From Pseudomonadota bacterium (GTDB taxonomy: Bacteria; Pseudomonadota; Gammaproteobacteria; Burkholderiales; SG8-39): 8,057 nucleotides of DNA. Positions 1 to 6,147 of the stretch are shown piece by piece. The stretch lies in assembly GCA_021847125.1 (NCBI GenBank), contig JAJZUK010000038.1, forward strand, positions 1 to 8,057, read 5' to 3'. The translations under genes were made by a program, and so were the position numbers. Below the pieces are notes generated by a model. The model had not been told where the DNA came from, did no database searches, and saw only the letters and a list, made by a program, of their open reading frames with translations. Position 1 is the stretch's first letter. Each line of letters opens with the position of its first letter.

Positions 1-443
1 TGCGGCACGCGCTCGGCGAGCAGGTCGCGCTCGCGCTCGCGCAAATCGGGACTGACTTCGAGGATGTAGTAATTGCGCGGCAGCCGGCCCATGCGTTCGA
101 GCTCGGTCAGCAGGGCTGCGGCGAGCGCGCCCGAGCCGGCCCCGATTTCGAGGATCTGGTCCAGGCCCGATTCCAGCACTTCGGCCAGCTGGCGCGCGAG
201 CGTCTGGCCGAACAGCGGGGTCATTTCGGGCGCGGTGGTGAAATCGCCTTCGCGCCCGAGTTTTCTTGCGCCGGCGGTGTAATAGCCGAGGCCGGGCGCA
301 TACAGCGCGAGCTCCATGTAGCGCACAAACGGAATCCAGCCGCCGTTCGCGGCGATATCGTCGCGGATCAGCGCCGCGAGCTTCTCGCTGTGCGCCAGGG
401 CCTCGGCCGGCGGGGTGGGCAGATCGGACAGATGGGGGGGCAT
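1..443 (-). CDS. SAM-dependent methyltransferase, MidA/NDUFAF7 family (N-terminal 147 codons, cut by window edge)
   Basis: Translation of the minus strand from the ATG at 443-441 gives 147 codons without a stop before the left edge. The N-terminal hallmark of the family is clear: GGWIPFVRYMELALYAPGLG at residues 34-53, then GDFTTAPEMTPLFG at 66-79, and the SAM-binding glycine loop LEIGAGSG at 98-105. Full-length relatives are usually near 380-400 residues, so well over half is missing here. The mitochondrial member NDUFAF7 dimethylates an arginine of a complex I subunit during assembly; the bacterial target is not established to my knowledge. The gene is divergent from folM across 36 bp. No Shine-Dalgarno sequence precedes the ATG, and a candidate promoter lies so close that the mRNA may be leaderless. 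The family call is firm, the substrate unknown. Confidence 0.9.
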   Translation of the reverse strand, partial: MPPHLSDLPTPPAEALAHSEKLAALIRDDIAANGGWIPFVRYMELALYAPGLGYYTAGARKLGREGDFTTAPEMTPLFGQTLARQLAEVLESGLDQILEIGAGSGALAAALLTELERMGRLPRNYYILEVSPDLRERERDLLAERVP

Positions 444-444
444 A

Positions 445-473
445 TGGGGAATAGTGCGCGAATCCGGTAAAAT
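445..473 (+). promoter_or_regulatory. Candidate folM promoter (leaderless geometry)
   Basis: TAAAAT at 468-473 is a good -10 hexamer and ends 6 nt before the A of the folM ATG at 480. The -35 position at a 17-bp spacing (TGGGGA, 445-450) is poor. No Shine-Dalgarno sequence lies upstream of 480. The distance fits transcription starting at the start codon itself. It shares the 36-bp gap with the opposite promoter, so the two would probably interfere. Confidence 0.4.
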
Positions 474-479
474 CTTCAA
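451..479 (-). promoter_or_regulatory. Candidate promoter for the methyltransferase gene
   Basis: On the minus strand TTGAAG (479-474) and CACTAT (456-451) are separated by 17 bp. The -35 matches the sigma-70 consensus at four positions; the -10 match is weaker. Only 7 nt separate the -10 from the A of the start codon at 443, so the start of transcription would fall on or next to the ATG. The element overlaps the folM promoter candidate on the other strand. Confidence 0.4.
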
Positions 480-1232
480 ATGATACCCACGCAGCTGCAG
501 GACAAGACCATCCTCGTTACCGGCGCGGCCAAGCGCGTCGGCGCGGCGATCGTGCGGCGCCTGCACCGCTCCGGCGCGCGGCTCGCGCTGCACTACCATG
601 CCTCGGAACGCGAAGCGCACGCGCTGCAATCCGAACTCAATTTGCAGCGCGCGCAGTCGGTGATCCTGGTGAAGGCCGATTTGCTGGAAACAGCGGGCCT
701 CGCGGAAATCGTGAAAACCTGCGTCGAACGTTTCGGCGCGCTCGACGCGCTGGTCAACAACGCCTCGGCGTTCTACCCCACCCCCGTGGGGACGATAGAC
801 GAGCGCAACTGGGACGAACTCGTGGGCACCAATCTGAAAGCGCCGTTGTTCCTGTCCCAGGCGGCTGCGCCGCATTTGAAGAAAAGCGGCGGCTGCATCG
901 TCAATATCGCCGACATCCACGCGGAGCGCCCGCTGAAGAACTACGTGGTCTACAGCCTGGCCAAGGCGGGGCTGGTCGGCCTTACCAAATCGCTTGCGCG
1001 CGAACTCGGGCCGGAAGTGCGGGTGAACGGGGTCGCGCCCGGCCCCATTGCCTGGCCCGAAGACGGGTCCTTCGACGAGGTGACGCGCCAGCGCGTGATC
1101 TCGCACACCCTGCTGAAGCGCATCGGCGAGCCCGATGACATCGCGCGCGCGGTCTACTACCTGATTGCGGAAGCGCCCTACGTCACCGGCCAGATCATCG
1201 CGGTCGATGGCGGCAGGAGCGTCAACCTATGA
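480..1232 (+). CDS. folM: Pteridine reductase, short-chain dehydrogenase family (FolM/PTR1-like)
   Basis: A 250-residue short-chain dehydrogenase/reductase, expected to use NADPH to reduce dihydropteridines (dihydrobiopterin, dihydrofolate or dihydromonapterin) in the cytoplasm. The Rossmann motif TGAAKRVG is at 14-21, followed by HYHAS (38-42), which in PTR1 contacts the NADPH phosphate. NNAS is at 93-96 and the catalytic Y158-x3-K162 is intact. The usual catalytic serine, 13 residues before the tyrosine, is Asp145 (in NIADIH), as in trypanosomatid PTR1, which separates it from ordinary ketoacyl reductases. FYPTPVG (98-104) and VNGVAPGP further support the pteridine reductase group. The protein is full length. 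Its stop codon overlaps a following ATG (ATGA at 1229-1232), suggesting translational coupling to whatever follows; ttcA lies 88 bp on. The physiological pterin substrate is inferred from the family. Confidence 0.88.
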   Translation: MIPTQLQDKTILVTGAAKRVGAAIVRRLHRSGARLALHYHASEREAHALQSELNLQRAQSVILVKADLLETAGLAEIVKTCVERFGALDALVNNASAFYPTPVGTIDERNWDELVGTNLKAPLFLSQAAAPHLKKSGGCIVNIADIHAERPLKNYVVYSLAKAGLVGLTKSLARELGPEVRVNGVAPGPIAWPEDGSFDEVTRQRVISHTLLKRIGEPDDIARAVYYLIAEAPYVTGQIIAVDGGRSVNL

Positions 1233-1324
1233 GCAATGATTTGAACCAATCTGGGGGATATACGCCCCGAAGGAAGTCCCCTTGGGGGACAAGGGGGCGT
1301 GCCCCCTTGTTCGTCGATCTATGA
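1229..1324 (+). other. 31-codon reading frame bridging folM and ttcA
   Basis: An ATG at 1229 overlaps the folM stop (ATGA). Its frame runs 31 codons to a TGA at 1322-1324, which in turn overlaps the ttcA ATG at 1321 (again ATGA). The peptide begins [16 protein letters not shown] and is rich in Arg, Gly and Pro; its second half is simply the translation of two hairpins, so a folded product is unlikely. It may be a coupling peptide that lets ribosomes pass from folM to ttcA, since ttcA has no Shine-Dalgarno of its own. It could also be a chance frame in the remnant of a lost gene. Confidence 0.3.
1276..1309. repeat. Two adjacent GC-rich hairpins (REP-like) between folM and ttcA
   Basis: GTCCCC (1276-1281) pairs with GGGGAC (1285-1290) around a 3-nt loop. 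Immediately after, CAAGGGGG (1290-1297) pairs with CCCCCTTG (1302-1309) around CGTG. Two tight inverted repeats side by side are typical of REP/BIME-type extragenic elements, but no second copy lies in this window to prove repetition. A T-run does not follow the second stem, so a Rho-independent terminator is unlikely. It may modulate mRNA stability or read-through into ttcA. Confidence 0.5.
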
Positions 1325-2223
1325 ACGCGCCGGATCACAAACAGCTGGAAAAACAGCGCTACGAGGCGAACAAGCTGGAGAAGCGCCTGTGCCGCCTTGC
1401 CGGGCAGGCAATCGCGGACTTCAACATGATCGAGGCGGGCGATCGCGTCATGGTCTGCCTCTCCGGCGGCAAGGACAGCTACGGATTGCTCGACGTGCTG
1501 CTGAAACTGCGCGCGCGCGCGCCGATAGAGTTCGATATCGTCGCGGTCAATCTCGACCAGAAGCACCCGGGCTATCCGGCGGATGTGCTGCCCGCTTACC
1601 TCAAATCTTTGGGCATAGAGTTCCTGATCGCGGAGCAGGACACCTATTCGGTGGTGAAGCGCCTGGTCCCCGAAGGCAGAACCATGTGCTCGGTGTGCTC
1701 GCGCCTGCGCCGCGGCGTGCTCTACCGCCTGGCAGGCGAACTCGGCGCGACTCGGATCGCGCTGGGCCATCATCGCGACGACATCCTCGAAACGTTTTTC
1801 CTGAACCTGTTCTTCGGCGGCAAGCTCAAGGCGATGCCGCCCAAGCTCGGCTCGGATGACGGCAAGCATGTGGTGATACGGCCGCTCGCCTACGTGAAGG
1901 AAAAAGACCTCGCGCGCTATGCCGAAGTGCGTGCCTTCCCCATCATTCCCTGCGACTTGTGCGGCTCGCAGGACCAGCTGCAGCGAAAGCAGGTGAAGCA
2001 GCTGCTGCGGGCTTGGGAGAAGGAATTCCCGGGTAGGGTCGAAACCGTGTTCAACAGCCTGCAGCGGGTCGTGCCTTCGCATTTGCTCGATCGCAAGCTG
2101 TTCGATTTTCCCGCGGTTACGGCCACCGGGATTACGGCCGAGGACGGGGACAAAGCCTTTGATAAAGAAGACTTTTCATCCATCGGCGCACCTCTGCTGA
2201 AAATCCGCCCCACGCCCGAATAA
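1321..2223 (+). CDS. ttcA: tRNA 2-thiocytidine(32) synthetase TtcA
   Basis: A 300-residue cytoplasmic ATP-dependent enzyme that thiolates cytidine 32 of certain tRNAs using an iron-sulfur cluster. The PP-loop SGGKDS is at 48-53. The cluster cysteines appear as C123-x2-C126 (CSVC) and, near the C-terminus, C211-x2-C214 (CDLCGSQ), one of which is the third ligand in the family. [19 protein letters not shown] and MPPKL are classic TtcA stretches that distinguish it from TilS and other PP-loop proteins. The ATG at 1321 is chosen because the following residues ([23 protein letters not shown]) fit the family N-terminus. An in-frame TTG at 1282, preceded by AGGAAG (1271-1276), would add 13 residues that only read through the hairpins and is disfavoured. 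The start overlaps the stop of the 31-codon frame, so translation may depend on coupling. Confidence 0.95.
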   Translation: MNAPDHKQLEKQRYEANKLEKRLCRLAGQAIADFNMIEAGDRVMVCLSGGKDSYGLLDVLLKLRARAPIEFDIVAVNLDQKHPGYPADVLPAYLKSLGIEFLIAEQDTYSVVKRLVPEGRTMCSVCSRLRRGVLYRLAGELGATRIALGHHRDDILETFFLNLFFGGKLKAMPPKLGSDDGKHVVIRPLAYVKEKDLARYAEVRAFPIIPCDLCGSQDQLQRKQVKQLLRAWEKEFPGRVETVFNSLQRVVPSHLLDRKLFDFPAVTATGITAEDGDKAFDKEDFSSIGAPLLKIRPTPE

Positions 2224-2246
2224 ATCGAAATCAATCGTAAATCGTA
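2223..2246 (+). repeat. AATCGWA direct repeats upstream of the aminotransferase promoter
   Basis: AATCGAA (2223-2229), AATCGTA (2233-2239) and AATCGTA (2240-2246) form a short AT-rich cluster ending just before the -35 box. The last two copies are perfectly tandem. They could be an UP-element-like stretch or contact sites for a regulator. The first copy overlaps the ttcA stop codon. Confidence 0.35.
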
Positions 2247-2248
2247 TT

Positions 2249-2277
2249 TTGTCAAACTCAGTTTGTCATGCTAGAAT
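2249..2277 (+). promoter_or_regulatory. Sigma-70 promoter of the HTH-aminotransferase gene
   Basis: TTGTCA (2249-2254) and TAGAAT (2272-2277) are separated by exactly 17 bp, five of six matches to each consensus hexamer. It is the best promoter in the window. The A of the ATG at 2284 lies 6 nt after the -10, so transcription would begin at or beside the start codon, giving a leaderless mRNA. There is no Shine-Dalgarno before 2284. Confidence 0.7.
2250..2268. promoter_or_regulatory. Dyad operator candidate between -35 and -10
   Basis: TGTCAAAC-TCA-GTTTGTCA is a 19-bp dyad with seven of eight arm positions symmetrical. It overlaps the end of the -35 box and fills the spacer, where a bound dimer would block RNA polymerase. 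The gene it controls begins with a small DNA-binding domain, so autorepression is the simplest reading. TTTGTCA also recurs as a direct repeat at 2248-2254 and 2262-2268. Confidence 0.45.
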
Positions 2278-2283
2278 TTCGGC

Positions 2284-3801
2284 ATGAATTGCGCTGAACG
2301 ATTGGTATCGATTTTCGGCAGCCAGGCCGAAGTGGCCCGGCGCTTGCGCCTGGATCGTGCGGTCGTCAATAACTGGGTCAAGTCCGGTTATGTCCCGGCG
2401 CGCTGGGCGATGGAGGTCGAGCATGCCACCGAGGGCAAAGTGGCCGCGGTCGAAGTGCTCAACGAAGCCAACGCCAAGAAGCCGGTCAAGGTCAAATCTC
2501 GTCCCGACGATCTGTTCGGGTCGCATCTTCCAGGGAGTGACGCCATGAGTGATTTCGCACCAGTCAAACGCATCCATTCGTTCCATCCGCCGCAGCGCAC
2601 GCTGATGGGCCCAGGCCCGTCGGAGATCAACCCGCGCGTGATGGCGGCGATGAGCCTGCCGGCGATCGGCTATCTCGACCCCGTGTTCGTCGAGATGATG
2701 GAAGAACTGAAGTCGCTGCTGCGCTACGCCTATCAGACCAAGAATGCGCTCACGTTTCCGGTTTCCGGCCCCGGCTCGGTCGGCATGGAATACTGCTTCG
2801 TCAACCTGGTCGCCCCCGGCGACAAGGTCATCGTGTGCAGGAACGGCGTGTTCGGCGGGCGCATGATAGAAAACGTGGAGCGCGCCGGCGGCATTCCGAT
2901 CATCGTCGAGGATACCTGGGGCGAACAGGTCGATCCGCAAAAACTGGAAGACGCGCTGAAGAAGAACCCGGGCGCGCACCTGGTCGCATTCGTGCACGCC
3001 GAGACCTCGACCGGGGTGCAGTCGGATGCGAAGACGCTGGTGGAGATTGCGCACAAGCACAAGGCGCTGGCGATCGTCGATGCCGTGACCTCGCTCGGCG
3101 GCACGCCGGTGCTGGTGGACGAATGGAAAATCGACGCGGTCTACTCCGCCAGCCAGAAGTGCCTGTCTTGCACGCCGGGCCTGTCGCCGGTTTCGTTCAG
3201 CGACCGGGTGGTCGAACACGTCAAGGCGCGCAAGGACAAGATCCATTCCTGGTTCATGGATATGAATCTGCTGCTCGGCTACTGGGGCGCGACCAGCCGC
3301 ACGTATCACCATACCGCGCCGACCAACAGCCTGTACGCGCTGCACGAAGCGCTGCTGATCATGAAAGAAGAGGGCATAGAAAACGCCTGGGCGCGGCACA
3401 CCCGCCACCACCTCGCGCTCAAAGCGGGCCTCGAAGCCATGGGCCTGAAGTTCCTGGTGAAGGAAGAGGCGCAGCTGCCGCAGATGAACGCGGTGCTCAT
3501 ACCCGAGGCGGTGAAGGCGCGCGAAGCCGAAGTGCGCAAGACCCTGCTCACCGAGTTCAACCTCGAGATCGGCGCCGGCCTCGGGCCCTTGGCCGGCAAG
3601 ATCTGGCGCATCGGCCTCATGGGCTATTCGTGCAAGCCGGAGAACGTGATGCTGTGCCTGTCGGCGCTCGGTTCCGTGCTCTCCGACATGGGCCTGCCGA
3701 TCCACGTCGGCGATGCCGAGGCCGCCGCGCATGGCGCCTACGCCGCGCTGCATGCCAAGGCGGCGCAGCAAAAGCAGCAGCAGAAAAAGCGCGTGGCCTG
3801 A
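2284..3801 (+). CDS. YdaS/Cro-like HTH domain fused to class V alanine/serine-glyoxylate-type aminotransferase
   Basis: One uninterrupted 505-codon frame with two parts. Residues about 1-60 look like a YdaS/Cro-type DNA-binding domain: GSQAEVARRLRLDRAVVNNW at 12-31 is the helix-turn-helix, followed by VKSGYVPARW and an ATEGKV segment. After a Lys-rich linker (about 61-87), residues 88-505 form a full class V PLP aminotransferase close to AGXT and serine-glyoxylate transaminase. GPGPSE is at 109-114, HAETSTGV in the middle, the cofactor Asp is D266 (DAVTSLGG) and the Schiff-base lysine is K292 (SASQKCL). Such enzymes move the amino group of alanine or serine to glyoxylate. The C-terminus carries a Gln/Lys-rich tail. 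Met88 has an excellent ribosome binding site, so a stand-alone 418-residue enzyme is likely made, with or without the fusion. Preferred amino donor is not readable from sequence. A lost stop between two formerly separate genes, or a sequencing indel, is the alternative. Confidence 0.85.
   Translation: MNCAERLVSIFGSQAEVARRLRLDRAVVNNWVKSGYVPARWAMEVEHATEGKVAAVEVLNEANAKKPVKVKSRPDDLFGSHLPGSDAMSDFAPVKRIHSFHPPQRTLMGPGPSEINPRVMAAMSLPAIGYLDPVFVEMMEELKSLLRYAYQTKNALTFPVSGPGSVGMEYCFVNLVAPGDKVIVCRNGVFGGRMIENVERAGGIPIIVEDTWGEQVDPQKLEDALKKNPGAHLVAFVHAETSTGVQSDAKTLVEIAHKHKALAIVDAVTSLGGTPVLVDEWKIDAVYSASQKCLSCTPGLSPVSFSDRVVEHVKARKDKIHSWFMDMNLLLGYWGATSRTYHHTAPTNSLYALHEALLIMKEEGIENAWARHTRHHLALKAGLEAMGLKFLVKEEAQLPQMNAVLIPEAVKAREAEVRKTLLTEFNLEIGAGLGPLAGKIWRIGLMGYSCKPENVMLCLSALGSVLSDMGLPIHVGDAEAAAHGAYAALHAKAAQQKQQQKKRVA
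2532..2547 (+). promoter_or_regulatory. Internal ribosome binding site and start codon of the aminotransferase
   Basis: AGGGAG (2532-2537) lies 7 nt before an in-frame ATG at 2545. The protein from there, MSDFAPVKRIHSFHPPQR..., reaches the conserved GPGPS motif after about 20 residues, as expected for a stand-alone family member. The site is as good as any Shine-Dalgarno in the window, whereas the upstream ATG at 2284 has none. A TGA in another frame sits at 2538-2540, directly before this ATG, where a separate HTH gene would naturally end. Confidence 0.6.
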
Positions 3802-3834
3802 GGCGCAGCGCCGAGTTCCGCGCCGCGCACAAGA

Positions 3835-3861
3835 CGGCGACCTGCGGGTCGCCGTTTATTT
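3835..3861 (+). terminator. Rho-independent terminator after the aminotransferase
   Basis: CGGCGACC (3835-3842) pairs perfectly with GGTCGCCG (3847-3854) around the loop TGCG, extended by an A-T pair, and is followed by TTTATTT. It lies 33 bp after the stop codon at 3799-3801 and separates the aminotransferase from cysK. Confidence 0.8.
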
Positions 3862-3904
3862 CGGGCTAATAACCTGCGGCGATAAGCATGCGCCCATCGC
3901 TTCG

Positions 3905-3932
3905 TTGCGGCCGCGCGCGGCGCCGCTATACT
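3905..3932 (+). promoter_or_regulatory. Candidate cysK promoter
   Basis: TTGCGG (3905-3910) and TATACT (3927-3932) are 16 bp apart. Transcription would begin near 3939, giving a leader of about 80 nt before the ATG at 4018. The terminator upstream makes a promoter in this gap necessary. I see no T-box or other recognisable riboswitch in the leader. Confidence 0.5.
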
Positions 3933-4017
3933 TCGCGTTCCTGCGCCGGCGCGGCGACACCGCACTGCGGAAATTATTGCTAGCATTGCCGCTCTTCGGC
4001 CGGGCACAAGGGGAACC

Positions 4018-4950
<933 letters not shown>

Positions 4951-4974
4951 AGTCAGGCGGGCGGCGCCGGCCTT

Positions 4975-5349
4975 CTATTTCAGCTCGCGCCTGAAAGTTT
5001 CTTCGGCGGCTGAGGCAGACATGCCGCGGCAGCGCGCGTTCCACAAATAGTCGAACATCGAAGTGCTCATGGCGCCCTCTATCTGCGGCGGCGGCTTGCC
5101 GGCAGGGCCGGCGAGGAAGCGCTTCCCGTTCACTGTCCCGCAAACGAGCGCTCCCAGCTTGTCCTGAATCAGCCTGAGTTCGGCAAAGGAAAGGCCGGCG
5201 CTTGGCCGGCCCAGCGCTTGCGCCACCGCCGCGCGCGCCTGTTGCAGTGCTGCTTCATCGCTTTGCTGTTGCGCCAGAGATAGCGACGGGCGCAACAGCA
5301 GCGCGATTATCGTTGCGCAGTGAATCCAAACGTAAGCGGCTTGCTTCAT
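4975..5349 (-). CDS. Small exported protein of unknown function
   Basis: A 124-residue protein starting at the ATG 5349-5347. The first 26 residues look like a Sec signal peptide with a hydrophobic core (CATIIALLLRPSLSLA) and likely cleavage before QQQ. The mature part, about 98 residues, has a helical Ala/Gln-rich start and then a Cys70/Cys107 pair that could form a disulfide: LVCGTVNGKRF and YLWNARCRG. The VCG-x-VN-x-K pattern followed by a C-terminal Trp...Cys resembles a widespread group of small uncharacterised periplasmic proteins whose members carry an F-x-x-(L/V)R near the N-terminal side, here FAELR (55-59). I cannot give a function. It follows the di-heme cytochrome by 70 bp with a hairpin between. 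A TTG at 5361 would add four residues; the ATG is preferred because the signal peptide begins properly there. Confidence 0.7.
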   Translation of the reverse strand: MKQAAYVWIHCATIIALLLRPSLSLAQQQSDEAALQQARAAVAQALGRPSAGLSFAELRLIQDKLGALVCGTVNGKRFLAGPAGKPPPQIEGAMSTSMFDYLWNARCRGMSASAAEETFRRELK

Positions 5350-5366
5350 AACGTCCGCCAAGCTTA

Positions 5367-5403
5367 AACCCGAGCCTGGCGCGCGCGCCAGCAGGCCCGG
5401 GTT
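5367..5403 (-). terminator. Strong hairpin between the c4 cytochrome gene and the small exported protein gene
   Basis: AACCCGAGCCTGGCGC (5367-5382) pairs with 5385-5403, with one G-T wobble and a 3-nt bulge. On the minus strand the stem is followed by TTTAAGC, a short T-run. This is an intrinsic terminator or attenuator after the cytochrome operon; because of the short T-run it may be leaky and let the small gene be read at a lower level. Confidence 0.55.
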
Positions 5404-5419
5404 GCATCTGCAAGCGCCG

Positions 5420-6061
5420 CTACTTCGAAGGCATCTGCTGCAGGTAGGCGGCGACAGCCGCCATGTTCTGGTCGCTGAGCGAATGCGTGATCGCTTTCAT
5501 CGCGACGCCGTCCGGCCTCTCGTTGGTGCGCTGGAACACCGTGAGCTGCTTGATCACGTAGTCTGCGTGCTGATAGGCGATGCGCGGGAATTCGCCGTTG
5601 CCCTGGCCGTGGTCTCCGTGGCAGGTGCTGCAGGGCGGAACGCCCTTCGCCGGAAGGCCGTTGTCGAAGATATTCTTTCCCTCTGCGACCAGCTTCGGAT
5701 CGCCCGGCCCGGGAGAAACCGATTTTTGTGCGGCAAAGTAGGCCGCCAGACCCTTGATCTGGTCGTCGGTCAGGCTGCGGCTGATGCCCCACATGTATTC
5801 GAAACCTTCGGGATCGGCGCGCCTATGGCTCCTGAAGCCTTTCAACTGCGCCACGATATAGTCCGGCTGCTGTGCCGCGAGCTTGGGAAAGTTCGGCGAA
5901 ACCGAATTGCCGTCGATGCTGTGGCAATTCGAGCAGACTTGCGCCGCCAGGGTTTGCGGCGGGGTGCTTGGGGTCGCGAGCGAACGCGAGCGCTCGATCG
6001 AGGAACAGCCCGCGCCGATCACGGTCAGCGCCAGCACCAGGGTTAAGGAAGTTCGCTTCAT
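5420..6061 (-). CDS. Di-heme cytochrome c, c4 family, possible lipoprotein
   Basis: A 213-residue exported protein made of two similar halves, each with one heme c site. CSNCH (43-47) pairs with Met90 (FEYM) and CSTCH (144-148) with Met188 (DGVAM) as sixth ligands; the segments RSLTDDQIKGLAAYFA and HSLSDQNMAAVAAYL repeat at matching positions. This is the cytochrome c4 plan, a periplasmic electron shuttle. The N-terminus (hydrophobic to GAGC19) suggests lipid attachment at Cys19, although Gly at -3 is unusual for a lipobox, so a soluble form is possible. The ATG at 6061 is chosen because GGAG lies 9 nt upstream; a TTG five codons earlier overlaps that site. It lies 86 bp after cyc2 on the same strand. 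In A. ferrooxidans the di-heme c4 Cyc1 takes electrons from Cyc2, and the order here suggests the same role by inference. Confidence 0.9.
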   Translation of the reverse strand: MKRTSLTLVLALTVIGAGCSSIERSRSLATPSTPPQTLAAQVCSNCHSIDGNSVSPNFPKLAAQQPDYIVAQLKGFRSHRRADPEGFEYMWGISRSLTDDQIKGLAAYFAAQKSVSPGPGDPKLVAEGKNIFDNGLPAKGVPPCSTCHGDHGQGNGEFPRIAYQHADYVIKQLTVFQRTNERPDGVAMKAITHSLSDQNMAAVAAYLQQMPSK

Positions 6062-6119
6062 ATCTTGTGTCTCCAAAAAATCTGACCATCAAATAGGGAG
6101 CGCCTCAGGCTACGTGCCA

Positions 6120-6137
6120 TGCAAGGCGGTACTTGCA
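6120..6137 (-). other. Short inverted repeat in the cyc2-c4 gap
   Basis: TGCAAG (6120-6125) and CTTGCA (6132-6137) form a perfect 6-bp stem with a 6-nt loop, directly after the cyc2 stop codon. There is no T-run, so it is not a terminator. It could stabilise the cyc2 mRNA end and set the ratio of the two cytochromes. The rest of the 86-bp gap shows only the ribosome binding site of the c4 gene. Confidence 0.3.
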
Positions 6138-6147
6138 ATGCGCAGCT

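Noticed and set aside
1290..1309. A Rho-independent terminator between folM and ttcA.
   Set aside because: The stem is good but is followed by TTCGTCG rather than a T-run, and ttcA has no clear promoter after it.
2266..3771. A 501-codon open frame on the minus strand opposite the aminotransferase.
   Set aside because: It mirrors the GC-rich coding strand, has an Arg/His-rich composition without recognisable motifs, and the plus strand encodes a clear enzyme with all its PLP residues.
4951..4974. A shared terminator in the cysK/small-protein convergent gap.
   Set aside because: Only a 4-bp stem (GACT/AGTC) and a GGCGCC palindrome are visible, with no convincing hairpin plus T-run on either strand.
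4975..5349. The small exported protein as an AcoP-type cupredoxin.
   Set aside because: No Cys-x(n)-His-x(n)-Met copper motif and no His in the mature sequence.
6084..6099. A second FNR-type box before the c4 cytochrome gene (TTTGATGGTCAG on the minus strand).
   Set aside because: Only the left half-site matches; the right half lacks ATCAA.
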